Positions 33,701-41,002 of a stretch of 64,000 nucleotides of DNA are shown here, piece by piece (within the stretch, counting starts at the first letter, position 1; each line of letters begins with the position of its first letter). The notes beneath the pieces are model-generated. The model ran no database searches, was not told the DNA's origin, and worked only from the letters and a program-made list of their open reading frames with translations. The position numbers were made by a program, and so were the translations under genes. Source of the DNA: Streptomonospora litoralis (lineage in GTDB: Bacteria; Actinomycetota; Actinomycetes; Streptosporangiales; Streptosporangiaceae); the NCBI RefSeq assembly GCF_004323735.1, contig NZ_CP036455.1:2909101-2973100 (forward strand). The letters are read 5' to 3'.

Positions 33701-34909
33701 GCCGGTCGCGGCGCCGCCGTCGAGCGCGCCGAATTCGCCTTCTTCCTGCACGACACAGCCGAACTCACTGACGCCGAGAAAAAGTTTTACCTTAGCGCCG
33801 AGGAGATCCTCAAGCTCAATCCCAACACGGGCACCTGTCCTATCTTCCGGTCGCGCCGCGACGCCGACATCACCCTCAAGATCTATGAAGCGGCGCCCGT
33901 ACTGGTGGAGCACGGGAAGTCCGACGGTAACCCGTGGGGCGTCTCGTTCATGCAGGGCCTCTTCAACATCACGTCAGCATCGCACCACTTCCACACCCGC
34001 GAGGACCTCAAGGCGGACGGCTGGCGTCTAGACGGCAATGTCTTCGTGAAGGGCGAGGAGCGGATGCTCCCGCTGTACGAAGCGAAGATGCTCCACCACT
34101 ACGACCACCGGTGGGCGACTTATGAGACTAGCGAGTCCGCTCGGGACATGACGATGGAGGAGAAGGGCAACCCTAGCGCGCTCGCTCTACCGAGGTACTG
34201 GCTTCGAGAAACCGAAGTCGAGGAAAAGCTGACAGAACAAGAGTGGGGTCACGACTGGCTATTCGGCTGGCGAGACATTTGTCGCACTACGGACGAGCGA
34301 ACCATGCTTAACGCAGTCTTTCCTCGGGTAGCAGTGCCCGACGGCACGCTTCTCATGTACCCTCACGATGGACCGGCGGCCGGGTTAGCTGCCAATCTTT
34401 CCAGTTTTGTTCTGGACTATTCGGCACGACAAAAAGTAGGTGGCACTCATCTCAAATTCTTCACTGCTTACCAGCTACCCGTCGTTCCTCCGGAACAGCT
34501 ATGGGGTGCGTGTCGTTTCAACAACGTTCTTGATTTCTCTGGATGGATAACACCCCGTGTGGTTGAACTAACGTACACCGCGTGGGACTTGGAGTCGTTC
34601 GCACGAGACCATGGGTACCCGGGAACTCCCTTCACCTGGAATGAGAGGCGAAGGTTTCTGCTCCGCTGTGAACTGGATGCAGCGTTCTTCCTCTTGTACG
34701 GGATCGAACGGGACGACGTTGACTACATCATGGAAACGTTCCCGATCGTGAAGAAGAAAGACCTCAAGTCCCACGGCTCCTACCGCACCAAGGACACGAT
34801 CCTGGAGATCTACGACGCGATGGCGAAGGCCGTCGAGACCGGCGAGCCCTACCGGACCGTCTTGGACCCGCCCCCCGGTGAAGGGCCGCGCCACCCCGAG
34901 CGCGACTGA
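30764..34909 (+). CDS. Eco57I/PglX-like N6-adenine DNA methyltransferase (DrmMI-like)
   Basis: A 1381-residue type IIG-like protein. An N-terminal region of about 530 residues precedes the SAM-binding motif I DPACGSGHF (552-560), then YGVDLNPLAVELTKVSLWLAS, and the catalytic motif IV NPPW (828-831) 276 residues later, the order typical of Eco57I and PglX enzymes that modify adenine. The C-terminal about 480 residues should recognise DNA. GTG 30764 has GGAGG seven bases upstream and overlaps the previous gene's stop. From about 33290 to 34740 the GC content drops strongly while the 5' part and the last about 50 codons remain GC-rich, so the recognition part has probably been exchanged. Likely role: marking host DNA in the defence operon. 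Confidence 0.93.
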   Translation: MSTASTSAAGTVNTRGYSAIRVVGSLLTADLIGRIGAGDPDLKGLRSEDYGLVPGRRLGEAASRRWDDLLGAYRAFQKRLADAGPGDSAVSLTRNRWLLPLFEQLGFGRLPHQRTNLTAEGRAYPISHVWGSVPIHLVAWERDLDKRRGGNGHAGGDRAPQSMLQEFLNASDDHLWGIVSNGQKLRILRDAASLSEAAFIEFDLESIFEGELYSDFVLLFALAHASRFEPHTPEGAADGGGRAEGDEAADEEGAAAPALKAPSVADCWLEKWRTEGDKTGVRFRDKLRDGLTEALQELGTGFLEDSPELRERLRTGAVSRYDLRNELLRLAYQVLFLFVAEDKGALLDPRAGDAARERYRIYFSTERLRRIAAERIGDRHDDLWRTLVIVLEALGTDEGRPELALPPLGGLYFTAGALEESAGDGEAAEVRPELLRESSVTLANRRLLAAVRHLTRVKDDGGRWQRVDYQHLDAEELGSIYESLLELIPHLDTANRTFELKGAAGNDRKTTGSYYTPSPLVETLLDSALDPVIEKYAENDVPADLLKITVCDPACGSGHFLVAAARRIARAYAVLEADDEEPTPDAVTKAMPEVVRNCIYGVDLNPLAVELTKVSLWLASLEPGKPLAFLDPHIKVGNALLGTTPKLLEQGVPDGAFKVLEGDDKKFVGVVKKQNKKERESGQISAFSAGEGYSSNVKLAKEAREINRNTKPGLAGIREQARKLRELEHSAEKQQRRRVADAWCAAFVWPKRPDAAAPVTTETVRQLEKADGALGREQTEELDRLNRRYQFFHWHLEFPEVFPGADDEREDYNAATGWQGGFTSVLGNPPWDQIELKEQEFFTSRDPEIASAAGAKRKKLIEELADHPEKQDIHESYLDEKRRVDGVRHFAADSQRYENTGRGRINTYAVFSESGVSLLHPLGRLGLIVPTGIVTDATTQYFFKDLVQRRALATVFDFENRRKIFADVDSRVKFTLLTVAGRGAAVERAEFAFFLHDTAELTDAEKKFYLSAEEILKLNPNTGTCPIFRSRRDADITLKIYEAAPVLVEHGKSDGNPWGVSFMQGLFNITSASHHFHTREDLKADGWRLDGNVFVKGEERMLPLYEAKMLHHYDHRWATYETSESARDMTMEEKGNPSALALPRYWLRETEVEEKLTEQEWGHDWLFGWRDICRTTDERTMLNAVFPRVAVPDGTLLMYPHDGPAAGLAANLSSFVLDYSARQKVGGTHLKFFTAYQLPVVPPEQLWGACRFNNVLDFSGWITPRVVELTYTAWDLESFARDHGYPGTPFTWNERRRFLLRCELDAAFFLLYGIERDDVDYIMETFPIVKKKDLKSHGSYRTKDTILEIYDAMAKAVETGEPYRTVLDPPPGEGPRHPERD

Positions 34910-34927
34910 TCCGGCCCCGGACATGCA

Positions 34928-34963
34928 ACGGCCGCACCGCCGACTGGTCGGCGGTGCGGCCGT
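34928..34963. terminator. Perfect convergent hairpin
   Basis: Arms ACGGCCGCACCGCCGA (34928-34943) and TCGGCGGTGCGGCCGT (34948-34963), 16 bp each with a four-base loop, lie between the end of the methyltransferase operon and the opposing DUF397 gene. They would stop transcription from both sides. Confidence 0.85.
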
Positions 34964-34969
34964 CGTGCG

Positions 34970-35170
34970 TCAGCCCTCGAACTCGTCTCGGTCGACGCCG
35001 GTAAGGAAGGACCGCCACTCAGCGGCCGGGAACGCGAGGGCTGCGGCGTCGGGGTGCTTGGAGTCGCGTAGAGCGGCGGCGCCGGGGAGGTCGGCGACTT
35101 CGACACAGTTCTCGTTCACACCGCTGTAGCTGCTCTTCCGCCACAATCTCTGGTCAGGCACTCGGCTCAC
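34970..35170 (-). CDS. DUF397 protein
   Basis: A 66-residue protein with the DUF397 hallmark: WRKSSYSGVNENCVEVA, followed by RDSKHPDAAALAFPAAEWRSFL. DUF397 proteins are small partners of WhiJ-like XRE regulators in actinobacteria. GTG 35170 overlaps the TGA of the upstream XRE gene (GTGA), so the two are translated together. The frame could extend further upstream but would then lie inside the XRE gene. Confidence 0.93.
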   Translation of the reverse strand: MSRVPDQRLWRKSSYSGVNENCVEVADLPGAAALRDSKHPDAAALAFPAAEWRSFLTGVDRDEFEG

Positions 35171-36021
35171 TCTTCTAGGGACTCGATGACGTCGTTGATG
35201 AACGCCAGCGACCGTACCGGGCTCAACGCCGCTCCTTGCGCTCCGGCGAAGATGGCGTTGAGATCTGCGAGCTCGTGGCCTTCCTCGACGTACACACTGG
35301 ATGTCGGGTTCTCCACGTAGCCGATGCTTACGTCCATAGGGTCTGGGAACTCCATGATGACAAAGCTCCCAACCGTCGCCGGATGCGCGCCCTCGGAGAA
35401 CGGCAGGACGTAGATGTTGACGTTGTGCCGGGCGGCCATGTGCGTGAGGTGGCGTAGCTGCTGGCTCATCACTTCGCGAGTACCCACCACCCGCCGTAGT
35501 GCCGCCTCGTCGAGGATCACCCAATAGCTCGGCGGGTCCACTCGGTTGAGGCAGTCCTGACGTTTCAGGCGGGCAGCCACCCGCTCCTGGACCTCGTCGC
35601 CGCTGCGCACCAGGTTCGCGCGAAAGATGGCCTCTGCGTAGTCCGGAGTTTGGAGGAGTCCCGGTATTACCTGTGATTCGTAGGTCTTGATGACCGATGC
35701 CTCCGCCTCGAAGTCGGGCAAGCCGCTGGGCAGCAAGTCGCGGTACTTCGACCACCACCCCCGCTGGTTGCCGAGTCGTGCGCACTCATGTAGGGACTCG
35801 CGGACCTCGGGATCGTCCTCCCCGTAGTAGTCCAGCAACGCGCTCAACTCGTCGGCCGTGACCTTCTTGCGCTCTCCCGTCTCGATCTTGGAGACCTTGG
35901 TCTGTTGCCAGCCCAGTGCCTTGGCCACCTGTCCAGTGGTCTCGCCCTTCCTCTCCCGGTAGCGCCGTAGCTGGGCGTTGAGACGGCGGCGTCGGACACT
36001 CGGGCCGTACGTGCGTTGCAT
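35167..36021 (-). CDS. WhiJ-like XRE regulator with DUF5753
   Basis: A 284-residue regulator. The N-terminal helix-turn-helix (SVRRRRLNAQLRRYRERKGE, then GWQQTKVSKIETGE) is followed by DUF5753 (residues about 95-280, with ESQVIPGLLQTPDYAEAI and LPFSEGAHPATVGSF). These proteins bind DNA and, with DUF397 and anti-sigma-like ATPase partners, tune sporulation or secondary metabolism in Streptomyces (WhiJ). ATG 36021 opens with MQRTYGPSVRRRRL. A GTG at 36039 is possible. It is divergent from 36161 and overlaps DUF397. The codon use is less GC-rich than the chromosome average, consistent with an accessory position. Confidence 0.93.
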   Translation of the reverse strand: MQRTYGPSVRRRRLNAQLRRYRERKGETTGQVAKALGWQQTKVSKIETGERKKVTADELSALLDYYGEDDPEVRESLHECARLGNQRGWWSKYRDLLPSGLPDFEAEASVIKTYESQVIPGLLQTPDYAEAIFRANLVRSGDEVQERVAARLKRQDCLNRVDPPSYWVILDEAALRRVVGTREVMSQQLRHLTHMAARHNVNIYVLPFSEGAHPATVGSFVIMEFPDPMDVSIGYVENPTSSVYVEEGHELADLNAIFAGAQGAALSPVRSLAFINDVIESLEE

Positions 36022-36071
36022 GCGGGGCAGTCTAACCACGCTCCCAGTCTTGGGGTAATCCTGATTTTCGC

Positions 36072-36111
36072 TTGATTTTAGGGGTAGATAGCTTCAAGAT
36101 TATGTTGTCAA
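36072..36111. promoter_or_regulatory. Divergent promoter of the WhiJ-like cluster
   Basis: This AT-rich spacer holds a minus-strand TTGACA (36111-36106) with TATCTA (36090-36085) 15 bases beyond it, and a plus-strand TTGATT (36072-36077) with CAAGAT (36095-36100) at 17 bases. The plus-strand pair would serve 36161 and the minus-strand pair the XRE gene. Confidence 0.4.
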
Positions 36112-36160
36112 GCTCACCCCAGCTTCCCAGGTAGAGGCAGGGTGCATAGGAGGTTCCCTC

Positions 36161-36547
36161 ATGCCCACAACGATCACCCACGGCCACCACCCACCCACTC
36201 AAAGCAGTGGCCGCCCCCACCACCTCACCCACCTCGCCGCCACCATCCGGGCGCACGGCGGCACCGCCGTCGTCGCCCTCTCCCACACCGCTCACCCGGT
36301 GCTCTACGTCCGCCACCGGGACCGCACCATCCCCGTCGTCCTCGTCCAGGACATCCGCGGCGGATGGTCCTTCGTGTGGGGCCGCACCGGCTGGGCCGAC
36401 TCGTCGCAGACCGAAGCGCTCGCCGCCTACCTCGCCGACCCGGGTGCCCCCGCCACCCCCACCGGCACCCCGCCCGCCACCACCCGCCGCCCGGCCGTCA
36501 GCAGCAGCACCTTCAGCAACACCACCAGCAACAGCAAAGGAGCCTGA
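36161..36547 (+). CDS. Hypothetical protein of WhiJ-type cluster
   Basis: A 128-residue protein without a recognised domain. The centre (TIRAHGGTAVVALSHTAHPVLYVRHRDRTIPVVLVQ, best read as two parts, then GGWSFVWGRTGWADS) forms a compact alternating strand pattern. The N-terminus is His/Pro-rich and the C-terminus Thr/Ser-rich, so both ends are probably disordered. AGGAGG lies seven bases before ATG 36161, a strong ribosome site. Its stop is two bases from the ATPase gene. In other actinobacteria such small genes sit beside DUF397/anti-sigma ATPases. Confidence 0.7.
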   Translation: MPTTITHGHHPPTQSSGRPHHLTHLAATIRAHGGTAVVALSHTAHPVLYVRHRDRTIPVVLVQDIRGGWSFVWGRTGWADSSQTEALAAYLADPGAPATPTGTPPATTRRPAVSSSTFSNTTSNSKGA

Positions 36548-36549
36548 CC

Positions 36550-37035
36550 ATGCCCAGCCACGACCTCCGCCCGCCCCCGGCCGTCTCCGAACTGCGCGTC
36601 TACCCGGGCGAGCCCGTCCACTGCCCGCACGTCCGCCGGCTCGTCCGCACCGCTCTGGCCGGTCACACCGCCATCGTCGACGACGCCGAACTGGTCGCCG
36701 CCGAACTCTTCGGCAACGCCTGCCGCCACACCCGCAGCGGCGAGCCCGGCGGCACGCTCGCGCTCAGCATCAGCGCCCTGCCCAGCGGGCTGGCCGTCGT
36801 CTCGGTGACCGACGAAGGCCCCACCAGCGCCGAACGCCTCGCCGGTGCGCACACCTGGCCCGAGTTGAAGTCGCCGACCCCCGGCTCCCCTGGGTGGCGC
36901 GGCCTGCACCTGGTCGCCGCCGTCGCCGACGGTTGGGGCCACACTCCAGCCGAGGACATGGGCCTGACCGTCTGGGCGGCCTTCAACCTCGCCACCCTGT
37001 CCCTGGACGGCCTCACCGACCGCGCGAGGCTGTAG
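36550..37035 (+). CDS. HATPase anti-sigma-factor-like ATP-binding protein
   Basis: A 161-residue protein of the RsbW-like histidine-kinase/ATPase fold. The N box is in ELVAAELFGNACRHT and the G1 box in VSVTDEGP, with the downstream GWRGLHLVAAVADGWG forming G2. Such proteins bind ATP and anti-sigma or DNA-binding partners. In actinobacteria they pair with DUF397 and WhiJ-like regulators, as here. It is tightly coupled (two-base gap) to the preceding small gene. The catalytic histidine of kinases is absent, as expected of this group. Confidence 0.9.
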   Translation: MPSHDLRPPPAVSELRVYPGEPVHCPHVRRLVRTALAGHTAIVDDAELVAAELFGNACRHTRSGEPGGTLALSISALPSGLAVVSVTDEGPTSAERLAGAHTWPELKSPTPGSPGWRGLHLVAAVADGWGHTPAEDMGLTVWAAFNLATLSLDGLTDRARL

Positions 37036-37286
37036 CCCCAGCAGCGCCGCGCAGTCCCCGCACCCCGCCATTCACCATCACCGCATCTGAACCAGCCCCC
37101 AGCCAGCCCCCACCCTCCTGCCCCCTGCCCCGGACACTCCCCAACGCAGCCGCTCCGGCCGCGGCACACAAGCCGCCCCCGCCGCTCGCCCGGGTCCCGA
37201 GAAGTCTGCGCCTACCGGGTCGTTCAACTGCACACCCCGACCAAGCAGTGCCATACTTGGTGCTTCCTACCAGGGAGGGAGAGGCC

Positions 37287-38015
37287 GTGACCGGAGCGAC
37301 GGCACCTGTACGGCCGCTCGACGATCCTCGCTATACCACCCCGATATATCGGCGCAGCGAAGCCGCACAGCTTGTGGGAATACGAACCAACACGTTGCGC
37401 AACTGGGCCAACGGATACACGATCAAGCGCCCCAGCGGCCGGCGCACGGTGTCGGCTTCGTTGATCACCACCGACCCAACGGTGAGCGGCAGGAAGCCGA
37501 GCGTTCCTTTCGTCGGGTTCGCCGAGTCTTACGTGATCTCGGCGTTCCGGGCCGCCGGGGTGTCGATGCAGCGCATCAGGTCGGCCGTCGAGGAGTTGGA
37601 GAAGCGGTTCGGTCTGCCCCAAGCATTGGCCAGCGAGCGTCTGTACACCGATGGCGCGGAAGTTCTCTGGAACTACGGGCAGCAGTCCGACGATCCCTAT
37701 GATCAACACGTCGTCGGCGGGCTCGTGGTCCTTCGGAACAACCAGGGTGTGTTTCGCGAAGTCATCAAGGACTACCTCACGCAGGTCACCTACGAAGACG
37801 GCTGGGCCAAGCTCATCCGGCTCCCCCGATACGAGCGCGCCGATGTAGTTGTGGATCCCCGGATCAATGGGGGCGCCCCTACTGTCGCGCGACGCGGTAT
37901 CCGGGTCTCGGACATCACCGACCGACGGCACGCCGGGGAGAGCCTTGAAGAACTCGCCTACGACTATGAGCTGACTGAACGGGAGATCGCGGCTGTTCTC
38001 CCGCAAGCCACCTGA
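37287..38015 (+). CDS. DUF433 antitoxin-like protein with MerR-like N-terminus
   Basis: A 242-residue protein. The N-terminus has a winged-helix/MerR-like segment (YRRSEAAQLVGIRTNTLRNWANGY), and the C-terminal 70 residues carry the DUF433 pattern (PRINGGAPTVARRGIRVSDI, and AYDYELTEREIAAVL). DUF433 (COG2442) proteins are predicted antitoxins for PIN-like toxins. The downstream 38023-38445 gene, seven bases away, encodes such a toxin candidate. GTG 37287 has a GGAGGGAGAG ribosome site. The antitoxin would bind the toxin and its own promoter. Confidence 0.85.
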   Translation: MTGATAPVRPLDDPRYTTPIYRRSEAAQLVGIRTNTLRNWANGYTIKRPSGRRTVSASLITTDPTVSGRKPSVPFVGFAESYVISAFRAAGVSMQRIRSAVEELEKRFGLPQALASERLYTDGAEVLWNYGQQSDDPYDQHVVGGLVVLRNNQGVFREVIKDYLTQVTYEDGWAKLIRLPRYERADVVVDPRINGGAPTVARRGIRVSDITDRRHAGESLEELAYDYELTEREIAAVLPQAT

Positions 38016-38022
38016 GAAGCGC

Positions 38023-38445
38023 ATGGACCTCTCATCCCCCGATGGCCTGACGTTCTTCCTCGACCGGGGTCTCGGTTCGCGCATCGTTGCGGGCGCCCTG
38101 CGCGATGCCGGCTGGCAGTTGGAGACCATGGACGAGCGCTACGGCAAGGACTCCTCCCAGCGCGTCGAAGACGTCCAGTGGATCGAGGAGGCAACCGCCA
38201 AAGGCGACGTCCTCCTATGCAAGGACCTTCAGATCGCTGTCAATCCGCTGGAAGCCCACTGCATCTACATGAACAGCGCCCGCGCCTTCGGCCTGGCGAA
38301 CCGTCGGTTGAAGGGCCCTCCGATGGTGGAGCTATTCCTGGGCCATGCGGCCGCCGTATGCCGCATGGCCCACCGCGCCGAAGGGCCCTACGTCGTCGCG
38401 ATCAGCGAGCATGGCCTCCGACGTCGCAAGCTGCATTTGCCGTGA
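38023..38445 (+). CDS. PIN-like toxin (DUF5615/VapC-like)
   Basis: A 140-residue PIN-like nuclease domain. Asp14 in FFLDRGLGSRIVAGALRDAG, then VQWIEEATAKGDVLLCKDLQI with an acidic cluster, and a final PMVELFLGH are consistent with the COG4634-like PIN fold. PIN toxins cleave RNA. It is the downstream partner of the DUF433 gene, with only seven bases between stop and ATG. Active-site assignment is by pattern only. Confidence 0.8.
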   Translation: MDLSSPDGLTFFLDRGLGSRIVAGALRDAGWQLETMDERYGKDSSQRVEDVQWIEEATAKGDVLLCKDLQIAVNPLEAHCIYMNSARAFGLANRRLKGPPMVELFLGHAAAVCRMAHRAEGPYVVAISEHGLRRRKLHLP

Positions 38446-38680
38446 AAGTGGACGGTCGTCCACAAAGGTCATTGGCGGGCGCCCGCTGAGGGGCCGCCGG
38501 GGGACGCCGCCGCCTTCGGCTCGCGCCGACCCGGTGCCGTCATCTATTGCGCGGAAACCGTCGCTGTGGCGGGGAAAACCGGCAGAAACCTCGCGATAGA
38601 TGAGGGAGAGTCGGTCTCACCGTCCACAACCGCATAATCCGTGTGGCCGCGGGCTTTGCCGCACGGTCATGCTCGGGCGT

Positions 38681-39622
38681 ATGGAGACCGAGGAGGCACG
38701 CCGGGCCGCGGGCGCGCAGTACGGCGTCCTCACCCTCGCGCAGGCGCGCCGGTGCGGAATGGCCGAGGGCGAGGTTCGGCACCTGGTGCGGCGTGGCGCC
38801 TGGGTTCGTGTCCATCAGGGTGTCTTCCGCATCCGCGAGCTTGAGGACCGCAGTGAGCGGGGCCGGTTGCTGTCGGCGGTCATGGCGGCGCAGTCGGCGC
38901 TGGGGCCGGCGGCGTTCGCCAGTGCCGAGACCGCCGCGCGGTTGTGGGGCCTGCACGGGCTGCCCATGTGGGACGGGACCGTGCACATGACCCTTCCGGC
39001 CACGGGCACCCCGTACCGCATTCCCGGTGTCCGCCTCTACACCTGGGCCACCGAGCCGAAGGAGACCGTCTCGCGAGGCCGGATCCGGGCCACGCGCCCC
39101 GGGCGGACCCTGCGCGACGTCGTGCTGCGTGTGGACCGCTACACCGCGGTCTGCCTGCTCGACTCCGCTCTCAACCAGGGGCTCGTCCGGAGCGGGGAAC
39201 TTTCCGGGCTCGCCACCGCCAACCGTGCCCGCTCCGGTTGCCGCCGCTCGCGCCCCTGGTGGGGCCTGGCCGACGGCCGGGCGCAGAGCCCTCTGGAGAC
39301 GCGCATCCGGCTGGTGTGCGCGGACGGCGGCGTGCCGCCGGACGATCTGCAGCACCCCTTCCACGACGCCCGCGGCCGCCTCCTCGCCGTCGGCGACCTG
39401 TGGTGGTCCGACCGCCGCCTGCTCGTCGAGGCCGACGGCCGCGCGCCGCACGAGCTCCCCGAGTCGCTGCTGCGCGATCGCCGCCGCCAGAACGCCCTCG
39501 AACTCGCCCGCCCCGACGTCCGCATCATCCGCTTCACCTGGGCCGACCTCGCATGCCCGAACTACATCCTGGAAACCGTGCGCGGGGTCGGTCCCGACCC
39601 GAACGAGCCGGGATCCGGTTAG
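38681..39622 (+). CDS. AbiEi-like antitoxin domain fused to a DUF559-type endonuclease
   Basis: A 313-residue protein. The N-terminal 60 residues match the AbiEi antitoxin winged-helix pattern (GVLTLAQARRCGMAEGEVRHLVRRG, best read as two parts, with VHQGVFRI). The C-terminal part looks like the DUF559/Vsr nuclease family: ETRIRLV, GDLWWSDRRLLVEADG with the E-x-D pair, and an Arg-rich helix after it. Such fusions are common in actinobacteria. Function, whether antitoxin-like or nuclease, is undetermined. ATG 38681 was chosen because a better start codon with a ribosome site could not be found upstream. Confidence 0.8.
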   Translation: METEEARRAAGAQYGVLTLAQARRCGMAEGEVRHLVRRGAWVRVHQGVFRIRELEDRSERGRLLSAVMAAQSALGPAAFASAETAARLWGLHGLPMWDGTVHMTLPATGTPYRIPGVRLYTWATEPKETVSRGRIRATRPGRTLRDVVLRVDRYTAVCLLDSALNQGLVRSGELSGLATANRARSGCRRSRPWWGLADGRAQSPLETRIRLVCADGGVPPDDLQHPFHDARGRLLAVGDLWWSDRRLLVEADGRAPHELPESLLRDRRRQNALELARPDVRIIRFTWADLACPNYILETVRGVGPDPNEPGSG

Positions 39623-39648
39623 CGCGATCGGCTGCCCCGATCAGTACG

Positions 39649-40356
39649 TCATCCTCGTCGCAGCACCGTTGTGCGTTCGCGCCGCCACTGGGCGATCGCG
39701 TTGACCAGGACAGCCGCCAGGCCCTGCGGGGAGGGAGGCCGCGTCGCCGCAAAAGCCGCGTCGGCCTCTGCGGTGAAGAAGTCCTCGGCTTCGTCGCCGC
39801 CGGTCACGGCCGCGCGGGCCGCTCTGGCCTTCGCCCAGAAGGTGTAGATGTCGCGGCTGGTCATCAGGTGGCGCAGGGCTCCGCGCAACTCGTCGAGTTC
39901 GATCGTCTGGGTTTCGTAGGCGACCTTCTGCAGGTTGAGGACCAGATTGCAGTAGTGGTCTTTCCGCGTCTCCCGCGATCCCGGGTACACCTCCGGCCAG
40001 ACTCCGAGCAGCTCGTCGTCGTCGATCGCCATCTTGACGATGTCGGTGTGGATCTGCCGCAGCGAGATCTCGCTGCTGCGCCGCTGGTCTTCCATCGCCA
40101 GGTCCAACTGCGACCTCTGGTTCTGCAGATCGCGCCGCTGCAGGAAAAGCGTCAGGGCGATCCCGATGAAGGCGACACCGGAGAAGAAGACACCGACCGG
40201 GGCGACGGCCTCGCCGATCTTGGACCAGCGGTCGAGTGTCCTGTCGTCGGCTCCCAGGAGCAGCAGGGCCGGAATAGCCAGACTTGCGGCCACCGCTGCG
40301 ACGCCGAGGACGACGCCGGCGCCCACCGCAGCGGATCGCACCCCTCCCCGGTTCAT
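39649..40356 (-). CDS. DUF6082-type membrane protein
   Basis: A 235-residue protein with two transmembrane helices near the N-terminus (about 10-35 and 48-70), then a soluble helical domain with R.DLQNQRSQLDLAMEDQRRSSEISLRQIHTDIV (best read as separate segments, a coiled-coil-like stretch) and YWF.AR.. near the end. It resembles actinobacterial DUF6082 proteins of unknown function. It is convergent with the AbiEi-like gene. Nothing in the sequence indicates an enzymatic role. Confidence 0.7.
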   Translation of the reverse strand: MNRGGVRSAAVGAGVVLGVAAVAASLAIPALLLLGADDRTLDRWSKIGEAVAPVGVFFSGVAFIGIALTLFLQRRDLQNQRSQLDLAMEDQRRSSEISLRQIHTDIVKMAIDDDELLGVWPEVYPGSRETRKDHYCNLVLNLQKVAYETQTIELDELRGALRHLMTSRDIYTFWAKARAARAAVTGGDEAEDFFTAEADAAFAATRPPSPQGLAAVLVNAIAQWRRERTTVLRRG

Positions 40357-40408
40357 CAGCGCAGCCTACCGCCCGCGATCCGTCGCGGCCGCGACGGATC
40401 GGCACGCC

Positions 40409-41002
40409 TCAAAGTTCCGACTGAGCCAGGAACCGTTCGAGAGGAACGGCGCCGGCGCGCAACGCGAGTGCCCGCTCTTCCAAGGCCCCAACGGTGCGGG
40501 GGTCGCGTACCAGCCAGCCTCCCGCCTGCACACCGGTCGGGCCGTGTCCGTAGTCGTGGACCAGGGCGGTACGCCGGTCGAAGAGCAGGAAGTCGAAGGT
40601 CTCCCCGTTCGGCAACGGCGTCTCGGATGACTCCCGTACGACCTCGATGTTCTCGCCCATCGTCGCGCGAATGCGGTAACTCATCAGCTCGTAGCGCAGG
40701 TATTCGGTCACCGGCTCCTGCACGACGCGCACTCGGGCGAACTCGATCGCGCGGGCGCGTACGTCCTCGTAGAGCGGACGGTCGCTCTCGGCCTCCTTTT
40801 TCAGCAGATCAAGGGAACTTTCGAGATCGCCGCGCCGGTAGGCCTCCTGGGACTCGTTGGCCGCACTCTCCTGGTAGGACTGCCAGCACTCGATCTTGAG
40901 GAACCTCGACTCCAAACGCGACCAGGCGGTCGAGAACTCCGCACCGAATTCGTCGAGGTCGAGGCGCGTACCGCCTTCCACGACCCACCGGGGTGGCTGC
41001 AC
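40409..41002 (-). CDS. DUF6879-type protein
   Basis: A 197-residue protein with the DUF6879 pattern (FDFLLFDRRTALVHDYG and a conserved Trp). Such proteins occur in actinobacterial accessory clusters, usually paired with a small partner. Here GTG 41002 follows the stop of the 79-residue gene directly. The sequence also has strong coiled-coil character in the centre (ANESQEAYRRGDLESSLDLLKKEAE, in two parts). The function is unknown. Confidence 0.75.
   Translation of the reverse strand: MQPPRWVVEGGTRLDLDEFGAEFSTAWSRLESRFLKIECWQSYQESAANESQEAYRRGDLESSLDLLKKEAESDRPLYEDVRARAIEFARVRVVQEPVTEYLRYELMSYRIRATMGENIEVVRESSETPLPNGETFDFLLFDRRTALVHDYGHGPTGVQAGGWLVRDPRTVGALEERALALRAGAVPLERFLAQSEL

Noticed and set aside
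22433-34909. BREX system
   Set aside because: A PglX-like methylase is present, but no pglZ phosphatase, brxC ATPase or lon-like gene occurs anywhere in the window.
34970-35785. 271-codon minus-strand frame containing DUF397
   Set aside because: Only the last 66 residues match DUF397; the rest runs inside the XRE-DUF5753 gene in another frame. GTG 35170 is the likely start.
38446-38680. Small inverted repeat GTGGAC-GGTC-GTCCAC after the PIN-like gene
   Set aside because: The arms are only six bases, so this may be chance; not strong enough to call a terminator or operator.
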